Positions 45,326-53,092 of a stretch of 64,000 bases of DNA are shown here, piece after piece. Numbering within the stretch: the stretch's first letter is position 1; every line of letters begins with the position of its first letter. Origin of the DNA: an uncultured Bacteroidales bacterium (GTDB lineage Bacteria > Bacteroidota > Bacteroidia > Bacteroidales > Bacteroidaceae); contig CACYBB010000001.1 of assembly GCA_902772585.1 (NCBI GenBank), forward strand, positions 48,243 through 112,242, read 5' to 3'. The position numbers and the translations under genes are program-made. The notes beneath the pieces were generated by a model. The model worked only from the letters and a program-made list of their open reading frames with translations. It did not search any database and was not told the origin of the DNA.

Positions 45326-45333
45326 CAAAGATA
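45326..45333 (-). promoter_or_regulatory. -7 element for the barrel/MATE unit
   Basis: TATCTTTG on the minus strand, 28 nt upstream of the ATG at 45297. The following stretch 45334-45611 contains no convincing gene; it holds a cagccttc/ccctcag repeat at about 45525-45555. Confidence 0.6.
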
Positions 45334-45611
45334 CAAACTATTTTTGAAACCACCTAACTTCTTCACCTTAATTTATATCTATAGCAAGAGAAAATCCTCC
45401 CATCAGCCATCGTTAATGGCAGTCATCTGTCCCTTGCCATCCTCGCGGGTCGTAGATGCCATTGGAACAACCGCAAGAAGACTTTGGAACGACCGTAAAA
45501 GTACCTGGTATCTGACATACACATCAGCCTTCTTCCCTCAGCCCTCAGCCTTCTCTATGATCTCATTGGTACCTGTCCCCGGTGTCACCATAAAGGTTTT
45601 TGCATTATTCT

Positions 45612-45642
45612 TTTGTCGTTTCAGTTTTTCTTCGTACCTTTG
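45612..45642 (+). promoter_or_regulatory. Full promoter upstream of a structured leader
   Basis: TTTG at 45612-45615 and TACCTTTG at 45635-45642 with a 19-nt spacer. Transcription would start near 45649 and leave a leader of about 105 nt before the ATG at 45754. Confidence 0.8.
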
Positions 45643-45660
45643 CACCGAAGCATCAAGAGC

Positions 45661-45727
45661 AGTACCCGAAAGGGTGACTCGCCAACCGAGTTTGGAAACC
45701 ACGGTGGTCAGTACGATGCGGAAGCAT
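45661..45727 (+). promoter_or_regulatory. Candidate structured leader RNA
   Basis: Four consecutive small hairpins: ACCC-GAAA-GGGT (45664-45675), ACTCG-ccaac-CGAGT (45677-45691), ACCA-cgg-TGGT (45698-45708) and ATGC-GGAA-GCAT (45716-45727). Two carry GNRA tetraloops, which are stable only if the plus strand is the RNA. The frame of the downstream gene stays open across the region, so an N-terminal coding extension is the alternative reading. Confidence 0.45.
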
Positions 45728-45753
45728 TTATAAACTTCAAAACATTCCAAGTT

Positions 45754-46011
45754 ATGCAAAAGCACATTTATTACACCAAGTATGCCCTGCAGTTCGCAGA
45801 CATGCAAATTCCCGAGTTAGTAACAGTTTTCAATCATCAGGTTGGCAATACCGGCTGGACTGGTATGCGTGCCTATCATGACCATGCACTCATCGACGAA
45901 TTCCATCGTCGTGGCATCGATACATCTGCCGTTTCCGATGGAGAAACCATTTCCTTCGTCCATCCTGTCAGGTACGACCTGCCGAACAACAAACTGGTAG
46001 TCATCAACTGA
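45754..46011 (+). CDS. Small conserved-looking protein of unknown function
   Basis: 85-residue protein starting MQKHIYYTKYALQFADMQIP, with HDHALIDEFHRRGIDTSAVS in the middle and LPNNKLVVIN at the end. It is rich in His and Tyr, with no signal peptide or membrane segment and no recognised domain. The ATG at 45754 is the only in-frame start after the promoter; the open frame upstream (from about 45640) lacks a start codon. The gene has its own promoter and a hairpin after it (46024-46056), and stands just outside the convergent dnd operon. Confidence 0.55.
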   Translation: MQKHIYYTKYALQFADMQIPELVTVFNHQVGNTGWTGMRAYHDHALIDEFHRRGIDTSAVSDGETISFVHPVRYDLPNNKLVVIN

Positions 46012-46023
46012 CCCTATACAACC

Positions 46024-46056
46024 GCCGCCTTTGCAGTCTGCTCTTGCAAGGGCGGC
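46024..46056. terminator. Strong hairpin between convergent units
   Basis: gccgcctttgca (46024-46035) pairs with tgcaagggcggc (46045-46056), 12 bp with one wobble. There is no long T-tract on either side, but its place between two convergent stops (46011 and 46070) fits a shared terminator. Confidence 0.6.
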
Positions 46057-46069
46057 GATTGTCTTCGGA

Positions 46070-46792
46070 TTATTGCTCATTACATTTTTCTGCTCTGTGA
46101 CAGTTTATGCAATACTTTTCATCCCAAATCATTGTGAAGAAATCCTTTATAGAAGATATTACTTCCTGATTCTCTGTAATGATACCTGCCTCGAAGTTGC
46201 CTGGGGTAAAAACTCCTTGTCCAAGACCAGCTGGAGTCACGTTCGCAGAACCAACATAAGCCAGTTTGTCATCAATAATTGCCAACTTAGCATGATTCCT
46301 GTCGCAGAACATATATTCGAAAAGTTCTGGCTCCCCCATCTGTCGATAATAATCCTGCCATTCCTCTGTGAAAGATTCTGAAGGATTGGAACAGACAATT
46401 TGAACAGATACGCCCTGTACAGCCTTTTCCATTAGACGTTCTATGAATGGAGTCCCATCATTATAGTCCCTACCTTGATTCTCAGTAGGCTTCAGTCGGA
46501 AACGCTTGAAATTGGCCGTCATGATTCGGATTGATGACTTGGCAGAGCATATACGCCCAACGACTTCCTCATAGTGGCTCTTGTTTGTAATGAAGCGAGT
46601 TACATTGGAAACTTGTGACTGCTTGGCATAGTTGAGTACGCTTTCCTTTGACACCTTCCATCGCATATATTCATCGCGATAGGCTTGGATTCGACCTTGA
46701 TTAACAAGATTCTCAAACTCAGCCTTGCTGCAATTCAAGTATTTTCTTGCAGTACGTCCACAGATAAGTTTATCGTCATTATTACTTGCCAT
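46070..46792 (-). CDS. HTH + phospholipase-D-like nuclease domain protein
   Basis: 240-residue protein. Residues about 10-55 resemble an excisionase/MerR-like DNA-binding helix pair (RTARKYLNCSKAEFENLVNQ). Residues 75-215 form a single PLD-type domain with one HKD motif, NHAKLAIIDDKLAYVGSANV; nucleases of this kind act as dimers. A C-terminal C-x2-C ... C (YCINCHRAEKC) may bind zinc. Last gene of the dnd operon, 36 nt after the preceding gene, so it is a candidate DNA-cutting subunit; a separate regulator/nuclease is possible. Confidence 0.65.
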   Translation of the reverse strand: MASNNDDKLICGRTARKYLNCSKAEFENLVNQGRIQAYRDEYMRWKVSKESVLNYAKQSQVSNVTRFITNKSHYEEVVGRICSAKSSIRIMTANFKRFRLKPTENQGRDYNDGTPFIERLMEKAVQGVSVQIVCSNPSESFTEEWQDYYRQMGEPELFEYMFCDRNHAKLAIIDDKLAYVGSANVTPAGLGQGVFTPGNFEAGIITENQEVISSIKDFFTMIWDEKYCINCHRAEKCNEQ

Positions 46793-46828
46793 AGGTTGTT
46801 GTTTTAGAAAGAATCATATTTCCTGCTA

Positions 46829-47368
46829 TTATGCTGCCAATATCAAGACTGCGATAGCTCCAAGCCCTTCTGCAGCAATCTTTCCAAACCAATGGTCGTC
46901 TGTCAGTTTGTGTTCTACGATGTAGTCACGCAACTTCATACGCCAGGCTTTATTCTGTAGTAAAATCCATAATGATTCATCAAAGTAGGCAAACTCAACA
47001 TTTGCCTTCAACCATGCTTTAGATGGCGTCCTGCTTTTACTAAGACGTTCGCCCTGATAGTTTAAATGCCAGAACCCATCACTTTCCAAGTGCCAAAACG
47101 GTTTGTCTATTTCGGTTGTTCCATCAAACTGTGAATCCTTGGCATATTGAGACATTAGCATTTTATAGTGTCTTTCGAGCCAATCGTTGATGACAAACTG
47201 ATTGCTGGTAAATACGTTGCTATCGATGGCATCAATAATAGCTACCATAAGTACAGGCTTCGCAATAATAGTCTCTCCATTTATCCTATGTTGGCGAATA
47301 GATTCGATTCTCTTCTGATAGGATTCAAAGCATTGTTCGTAGCTAAAGAAAGATATTTTCCTGTCCAT
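46829..47368 (-). CDS. Unknown protein of the dnd operon, possible DNA sulfur-binding-like domain
   Basis: 179-residue mostly helical protein with KPVLMVAIIDAIDSNVFTSN, KPFWHLESDGFWHLNYQGER and WRMKLRDYIVEHKL. The pattern KPxLxxAxxDxI followed by PFWxLxxDGFW resembles, from memory, the domain in front of HNH nucleases such as ScoMcrA, whose sulfur-binding domain recognises phosphorothioate DNA. That would give the operon a sensor of modified DNA. This is inference; a simple unknown protein is the fallback. Gap 8 nt from the upstream gene. Confidence 0.4.
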   Translation of the reverse strand: MDRKISFFSYEQCFESYQKRIESIRQHRINGETIIAKPVLMVAIIDAIDSNVFTSNQFVINDWLERHYKMLMSQYAKDSQFDGTTEIDKPFWHLESDGFWHLNYQGERLSKSRTPSKAWLKANVEFAYFDESLWILLQNKAWRMKLRDYIVEHKLTDDHWFGKIAAEGLGAIAVLILAA

Positions 47369-47376
47369 ATTTCACT

Positions 47377-48090
47377 TTATATAGTGATTCCTTTCTGTGC
47401 CAGCTTTTCTCTGACTGCATCCTCATCTTTTCCAAAGAGTTTGGCAAGTTGGTCAATAGTCATTCCCGCTTGATAGTAACCAATGAGGTCTTTCTCCTGA
47501 CTTAATGACCACCTATGAGATCTTCTCTCTGCTTTCGTAGGCATCTCTTGGGTGTTTACTTCTATATCGGGGCCGTCAACTTCAACCTTCTTGTTATACT
47601 CTTCTTCAGGGACTATATACTCCTCCATTTTTGATGCTGGCTGCAATAAACCGTTATCGTCATAATTACGAGAGAAGATTTCTTGCTTCACCTTTTCCAG
47701 GTCATTGAAGGAGTTCTCGCCATTTTCCATAAGTTTCATAATATAATAGAAGCCACCATTTGCATACTCACTTATTCTTTTAATTGCCAACTCAGGATCT
47801 TTCATGATATCTAAAGAGCCACATCTTGCAATACACATACAAATAAGGGCATGGGCTGCTTTTTCTCCACCATTTCCTTTCATCGTATTAAGAGAGAAAA
47901 TTCTTTCTATTGGACTTTTTAATTCCCTAGGATCATTTCTTAGAAACCCAATTGTTGCCGCCCAAACAAAACATTGCCAATAATATGAAAATATTGCAAA
48001 GTCACCTCCTTGTTTTGTAGAAAACGAAACAATTACTTTCTCTTTTACACCGCTTTCAATAGGGAACTTTATTTCAAAAATATCAGCCAT
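47377..48090 (-). CDS. Unknown dnd-operon protein with C-terminal helix-turn-helix
   Basis: 237-residue protein. The first 130 residues are a helical domain without recognised family (SFSTKQGGDFAIFSYYWQCF, then WAATIGFLRNDPREL). An acidic linker follows, and the last 45 residues (RRSHRWSLSQEKDLIGYYQA, then GMTIDQLAKLFGKDEDAVRE) look like a Myb/SANT- or GcrA-like helix-turn-helix. It sits 7 nt downstream of the SMC-like gene and 8 nt upstream of the next, so it is part of the same operon and probably of the same complex. Confidence 0.5.
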   Translation of the reverse strand: MADIFEIKFPIESGVKEKVIVSFSTKQGGDFAIFSYYWQCFVWAATIGFLRNDPRELKSPIERIFSLNTMKGNGGEKAAHALICMCIARCGSLDIMKDPELAIKRISEYANGGFYYIMKLMENGENSFNDLEKVKQEIFSRNYDDNGLLQPASKMEEYIVPEEEYNKKVEVDGPDIEVNTQEMPTKAERRSHRWSLSQEKDLIGYYQAGMTIDQLAKLFGKDEDAVREKLAQKGITI

Positions 48091-48097
48091 ATAAATT

Positions 48098-50260
48098 CTA
48101 TTTTAAAGTTTTGAAATCAGTACTAACTTCATTCGCTTCTAACGAACCTGCATCATCAGAATAAACATGTGATAATAATTGGTAGACTTTTGAAACCTTC
48201 TTTTCAGAAACTAAATTATTATACTCTTCACTTCCAATCTCAATATCCTTTGTAATTACTATTGATTGTTTGAATATATCTTTTATTCCCATCAAATAAG
48301 CATATGTGCTCGGCATATCAAAATCGGATGTTGGGGCATCGCTAATAAAAGGATAAAAAATACCCATTTTCTCTTGATTTAGAGTAAGTAAAGCATTAAT
48401 AATACTCATCTTCTTTCTGACATGATGACTAGTATTTATAAGAGGGTCAAATAGAAGAATGAAATCTTTATTTATTTCTACCTTACCCTTGTAACCCACT
48501 TCGTGATTTGTAGAACGATTATAAAAATCATTAGAGCGATGAATTAATTCTTTAAGCAGTTCTTCTCTTGCCTCCAACTTAACATCCTTACAGATTGAGT
48601 CCAAAAACATTGTTATTAGTTTCCATTCTGTTTCAGGAACATCCTTTACCATACCTGTCTGATCACCATATTTCTTTAATTCATACTCTGCGCTCTTTAA
48701 ATCTCTTTGGAGATTCTCAATAACTTGATCGGCTGTCTTTAAATCTTCTTCCAGTCTCCTTAATGTACGTTTTGATACACTAATATTCTTATCTAGCAAC
48801 CCAACTTTATCTGCTTCTTTTCTTGGGTCTACTCCATATTTCGTTTTTATAGAATCAATTTCTTCATCATATTTATCTCTAGTAGCATGAAGGATTTTTC
48901 TCCTTGCCATCAGTTTCTCACTTTCAGACTCAGACTCTTGGTATTGTTTATCGATTTCACCTAAAGAAATTATCAAATTTGAAGGATAATCATGTATTTG
49001 ACCAACAAAAATATTAAAGCGTGCCGAAGCCTCCATATTTTCTTTATAGGATTCCATATCTTTAAGAAACTCTTCCTGCATTTTCAAACGGTTTTCAATC
49101 CATTCGACACGCTCTGGATGCTGATCGTCAACTTTTGCGCCACAAACATAACATTGATGGTCATGATTTAAAATTTGTTCCAATTTTTCTTTGCTGGGAT
49201 TATCCAAGAACTTCTTCTGTGGAACGGTATAAACCTCTTCCACATAACCGCTTATTATTTTTTGGCTTTCCTTAATTAATTCGTCAGCACCTCTTAACAC
49301 CCATAAGTTCCTTAATAATTCTCTTTGATAGTTATCAATATTAGTCAATTGATCTGTTATTGACTTTATTTCCATTTCACATTTGCTGTATTTTTGAGCT
49401 AATTCAGTATACCCAGCAATTCCTCTTACTTGCTTTTCATCGTCTATTAGTGCAAGTTGTACTTTATCTATTTGTTCACTGATTTTGTTTTTACCATCAA
49501 TTTCTTTTGACAGTTTGTTAGTGAGAAAATCAACCCTGCGGATTAGACTGGATATCTCTGAATCCTTAGCATTTACCTCTTTTTTATGCTTTATTTCCTT
49601 TTTTGAGATTTTTTCTAATGAAAGATCAATGATATCTGTAAGCTTTTCATAAAAAGGATAATAAGAGATATGTTTAACTGCATCTTTCAGATTCTGTTCC
49701 TTTTTGAAGTTAATTAACTCATCTAGTGATTCTCCCTGAAACCATATATAGTTTCTTATGCCACGTGGGAATAAGTCTTCAATAATACTTATTGCCATCT
49801 CTCCGTATTTAGTATCTGTACCTCTTCGTCCCTCATACCTGACTTTTAACTCACTTGATGGTACATCCCATGAATTTGGAGAATCCCAATCTTCATTATC
49901 TTTCCTTGTAGCTTCTATTTTACGTTCTATTTCGTAGTTATTTTTTTTATCATCTTCAATCTCCAATATAACTGTGCATTCTACTTTTTCTCCAGGATTT
50001 GCTAAGTATAGAGCTCTTTTATTAATAATCTCATGCTTCTTCATTAAATAATTTGCACTTCCAGGAAGCATATCTGAAATTGCCCACCCGAAATCCGTTA
50101 TATATATTCTTCCAAACAACAACCAATTGAAAGAATTAAATAATTTTGATTTTCCTTTACCACCATGACCAATCAACAAATTTAATCCTTCATGAAAAAG
50201 TATCTCGTTTGTTCCAAAAAAACACTGGAAATTGTTTATAGTTAGTTTTTTTAATATCAT
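48098..50260 (-). CDS. SMC/Rad50-like ATPase with zinc hook
   Basis: 720-residue ATPase with the Rad50/SMC plan. The Walker A is GHGGKGKS (31-38) after an N-terminal LTINNFQCFFG strand. Long coiled coils flank a zinc hook with Cys370-x2-Cys373 (CYVCGAK), and a C-terminal head with FISDAP resembles Walker B. The ABC signature is degenerate. A FQGESLDELI stretch after the first head region (about residue 170) is typical of DndD-type proteins. The gene is very AT-rich compared with the chromosome. It is a second SMC-like protein besides DndD, more likely in the restriction half of the system. Confidence 0.75.
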   Translation of the reverse strand: MILKKLTINNFQCFFGTNEILFHEGLNLLIGHGGKGKSKLFNSFNWLLFGRIYITDFGWAISDMLPGSANYLMKKHEIINKRALYLANPGEKVECTVILEIEDDKKNNYEIERKIEATRKDNEDWDSPNSWDVPSSELKVRYEGRRGTDTKYGEMAISIIEDLFPRGIRNYIWFQGESLDELINFKKEQNLKDAVKHISYYPFYEKLTDIIDLSLEKISKKEIKHKKEVNAKDSEISSLIRRVDFLTNKLSKEIDGKNKISEQIDKVQLALIDDEKQVRGIAGYTELAQKYSKCEMEIKSITDQLTNIDNYQRELLRNLWVLRGADELIKESQKIISGYVEEVYTVPQKKFLDNPSKEKLEQILNHDHQCYVCGAKVDDQHPERVEWIENRLKMQEEFLKDMESYKENMEASARFNIFVGQIHDYPSNLIISLGEIDKQYQESESESEKLMARRKILHATRDKYDEEIDSIKTKYGVDPRKEADKVGLLDKNISVSKRTLRRLEEDLKTADQVIENLQRDLKSAEYELKKYGDQTGMVKDVPETEWKLITMFLDSICKDVKLEAREELLKELIHRSNDFYNRSTNHEVGYKGKVEINKDFILLFDPLINTSHHVRKKMSIINALLTLNQEKMGIFYPFISDAPTSDFDMPSTYAYLMGIKDIFKQSIVITKDIEIGSEEYNNLVSEKKVSKVYQLLSHVYSDDAGSLEANEVSTDFKTLK

Positions 50261-50266
50261 AGCCTA

Positions 50267-50470
50267 TTATTTTTTACAAATGTTGTCGATACTTTTTATA
50301 TATTCATTAACTAGAGACTCTGCTGTATTGGGCTCAGTACTTAAACTAGCCAACATTTTAGCAACTTCTTTTGCTTTATTGTAATCAACTATTACTTTTT
50401 GATTATCTTCAGCAATCGTTTTGTTGATTTTGCGAACGATCATTTTGTACATTTCATCTTGTATAGCCAT
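50267..50470 (-). CDS. Small dnd-operon protein
   Basis: 67-residue helical, highly charged protein (MYKMIVRKINKTIAEDNQKV, then EVAKMLASLSTEPNTAESLV). No recognised domain. It is inserted between the helicase gene (12-nt gap) and the SMC-like gene (6-nt gap), so it is translated with them; it may be a small subunit of the SMC or helicase complex. Confidence 0.55.
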   Translation of the reverse strand: MAIQDEMYKMIVRKINKTIAEDNQKVIVDYNKAKEVAKMLASLSTEPNTAESLVNEYIKSIDNICKK

Positions 50471-50482
50471 AGTTCTGTATTT

Positions 50483-52702
50483 TTAGTTATACTGTTCTTC
50501 TTCCGTATCAAGTAAATCAAACATTGGAATGTTTAGAGAGTCGCAAACATATTTCAGTTCGCCATAGAGTATATCAATCTTATTATCTGCCAAAGCAGCA
50601 AAGTTCAATATTCTTCTAACCTCACCTGCAAAAAGGCTGCGTTCAACAGTTGATGCAGATTCTGAAATATCTGGTGGCATTACTATCAAGTCCCAAATGT
50701 AGGCCATATCTTTGCCTTTACAGGTTCTGAGTACACGTCCACGACGCTGAATGAACTGGCGCGGATTACCTGTACTCGATATGAATATAGCATTCTGTGC
50801 TCTAGGAATATCAACACCTTCATCAAGGCACTTCATCGACAAAAGAATTTGGATGTCACCACGTTCAAAGGATTCGAGTATCGATGGTGCATCGTCAAGA
50901 CCGCTAATATACTGATGGTAAGAATACTTTCGCTCACGGAACATCTGCGAATATTCATCGATGATGTGAATATCCTCGTTATCGATGTTGTATTCATCTA
51001 TTTCTGCATAGTCAGGTTCGTACCCTTCAGGAACAAAGACAAAAGTGTAATCGAGATTTCCCCTTTTCTTTTGTTCGTCCAATAGTTCCGCTACCTTCAG
51101 CTTTTTATTGGCGGCTTTATGAATGATACGCTTTCGCTCCATCAGTTTCATTTCTGCCTCCTTCTTATATCTACCTGTTTCGGGATCAATATACTTTCTT
51201 AATTGCTCTGTGACTTTATTATACTCCTCCATTTCGTCAGGAGTCAAACTAACGAACAGAGGATAATACTCATAGTGACACAAAATAGGCGGGTTAGACT
51301 TCCATATTGCATCCTTCATTGTGAAGCGATAGGTGTACTTTGGTGGCTCAGAGTTGAAGAAATCATACAACTTCTTCGAACCGCCTTCGTCATATATGCG
51401 TTCAGGAGTAGCTGATAGACCAATCCTGTATTTGATGGAGTGTGGCAGATGTTTTATTGGGCCTGTTGCTCCAAGGTTGTGTGCCTCGTCAGCAATAAAG
51501 ACAAAACTCTCAATACCTTTTGTGCTCCTTATAAAGTCTTGAATATACTTTCGAATGAAGGTTGCATAGGTAGTGATGACTACAATATTCTTCCTTTGGT
51601 TCAGGAGGGACTTTGTCGTATAGCGAGACAACAGATTCTTCCAATCTTTCTCAGTATGGGTTGAGATAATGTTTTGAAAATTGAAATGCTTTACTTCATC
51701 TTCCCATTGCAATGCCAATGCTCTTGTCGGGACTACAATGATAGCTTTGTAGAAACCATTCTCTTGATATTGCTTCAATAGACAATTCAGAGCTGTAACA
51801 GTTTTACCAGAACCAGTAGCCATCGCAAAGATTCCGTTCCTGTCATTCTCTATCCATGCTTTGTATGCATCAATCTGAATGGAACGTTCTGATGGGAATG
51901 GAAAACGTGGTTCCTGTTCCTTGAGCTCCATCTTCTCAACAAGATATTCAGGAAGAGGTTGGGATATTATTGAGTCAGAAGTGTCAATCTCATTCACATC
52001 ACGTAAATCAATTTCACGGTCAAGCAGATTCTTTAGTTTTACGCTGCCAAACTTGTCCTTGATATACGAAGTGACCTTGCTGATAGGAATGTGAATTAGA
52101 TGATCGTTGTCCTCATGCCAATTGTCGTTAAACTTGGTTTCAAGGTCTTTTACATATTCAGGAGATTGCCAGGATGTAAACACAGTAATGGTTTCACTAT
52201 TCAATTCCATTGCTGTCTGCGAGAAGTTTGCAGAACCGCTAAATGCGACTTTGTTTCCACGGTCATCTGTAAACACACCGTACTTATCATGCCCAAGGCC
52301 TCCTTGAGTTGAGACGGTTGCCACAAATTCAATCCTGTCAACAGAAATCAGATATGAGAAACAATTAAAGAATTGCTCATCTTGGCGAGACAGCGTACTA
52401 CATAGCTGAGTAACATTATTAAGAATCTGATCCTCGAAACTATCTATGACACCAGACTGTCCTCTTTCAATTGCCAGTTTGTCTTGCTCGCTTAAAATAT
52501 GGTTAATAACAACCCTCATTCGTCCACCATTAGCGATGAATAAAGCGAAACCGTATGCCAAGCAGCGAATGCCAGACGTAGAGAAGAACCCCAAGCCAAG
52601 ATCAAAAGACTTGCTTTCAATCAAAGCCTCTGTGAAGAATTCTTTTGGCCCATGTTGTAAGCCGGAAGAATATGAGAGTTCAAACTTACAGTCCCTTAAC
52701 AT
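50483..52702 (-). CDS. PLD-nuclease / DEAH helicase fusion, dnd-linked restriction enzyme
   Basis: 739-residue protein. The N-terminal PLD-like domain has His138-x-Lys140 and the following GSANFSQ (154-161). The superfamily 2 helicase has Walker A ATGSGKT (295-301), DEAH (405-408), SATPE and the arginine-finger motif QRRGRVLR. This architecture matches what is described as a phosphorothioation-system restriction enzyme linked to dnd genes, which cuts DNA lacking the modification. Its start overlaps the end of dndE by 7 nt. The gene appears intact. Confidence 0.8.
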   Translation of the reverse strand: MLRDCKFELSYSSGLQHGPKEFFTEALIESKSFDLGLGFFSTSGIRCLAYGFALFIANGGRMRVVINHILSEQDKLAIERGQSGVIDSFEDQILNNVTQLCSTLSRQDEQFFNCFSYLISVDRIEFVATVSTQGGLGHDKYGVFTDDRGNKVAFSGSANFSQTAMELNSETITVFTSWQSPEYVKDLETKFNDNWHEDNDHLIHIPISKVTSYIKDKFGSVKLKNLLDREIDLRDVNEIDTSDSIISQPLPEYLVEKMELKEQEPRFPFPSERSIQIDAYKAWIENDRNGIFAMATGSGKTVTALNCLLKQYQENGFYKAIIVVPTRALALQWEDEVKHFNFQNIISTHTEKDWKNLLSRYTTKSLLNQRKNIVVITTYATFIRKYIQDFIRSTKGIESFVFIADEAHNLGATGPIKHLPHSIKYRIGLSATPERIYDEGGSKKLYDFFNSEPPKYTYRFTMKDAIWKSNPPILCHYEYYPLFVSLTPDEMEEYNKVTEQLRKYIDPETGRYKKEAEMKLMERKRIIHKAANKKLKVAELLDEQKKRGNLDYTFVFVPEGYEPDYAEIDEYNIDNEDIHIIDEYSQMFRERKYSYHQYISGLDDAPSILESFERGDIQILLSMKCLDEGVDIPRAQNAIFISSTGNPRQFIQRRGRVLRTCKGKDMAYIWDLIVMPPDISESASTVERSLFAGEVRRILNFAALADNKIDILYGELKYVCDSLNIPMFDLLDTEEEQYN

Positions 52703-53091
52703 ATCTGTCCTAGTCCAAATTCTATCTTATCAAACAAATAGTCAAACCCTACCAAATTCGGGTTGTCTTTTACATCTGCCATTATACGCTCCAGACCATC
52801 GTCAAGGTGCATCTTGAAATAGCGAGGTAAGTCTTTGTCAGACATCTTGATATTGTAGTGCTTGCACATGATGGCAGCATATACTGGATAAAGGTTGCCA
52901 AATAAGACACCCTTTGAATATTCTTTTCCACCAGAATCTTTTACGTCAAGTGGTGAGAACTTAATCCCACTTTGCAATGAATACGCTATAGCAATTCGAG
53001 CAATCACATTCTCTGCCCCCAAGCCGAACTTGCGAGTGAGAACCGTTACGGCCTCTTTATTCTTTGATGTTGTCTTTATCTGAGTGAACAT
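52696..53091 (-). CDS. dndE: DNA phosphorothioation protein DndE
   Basis: 131-residue DndE, a small helical DNA-binding subunit that recognises nicked DNA in the modification complex. The family stretch LGAENVIARIAIAYSL and the core GGKEYSKGVLFGNLYPVYAA are clear. The ATG is 1 nt after the dndD stop and the gene runs 7 nt into the next one. Full length for the family. Confidence 0.88.
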   Translation of the reverse strand: MFTQIKTTSKNKEAVTVLTRKFGLGAENVIARIAIAYSLQSGIKFSPLDVKDSGGKEYSKGVLFGNLYPVYAAIMCKHYNIKMSDKDLPRYFKMHLDDGLERIMADVKDNPNLVGFDYLFDKIEFGLGQIC

Positions 53092-53092
53092 A

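Noticed and set aside
45538-45807. Minus-strand frame ending in VTPGTGTNEIIEKAEG
   Set aside because: The end looks protein-like but the rest is antisense to the promoter and the 85-aa gene; the tail is read from a ctcagcc repeat. Not supported as a gene.
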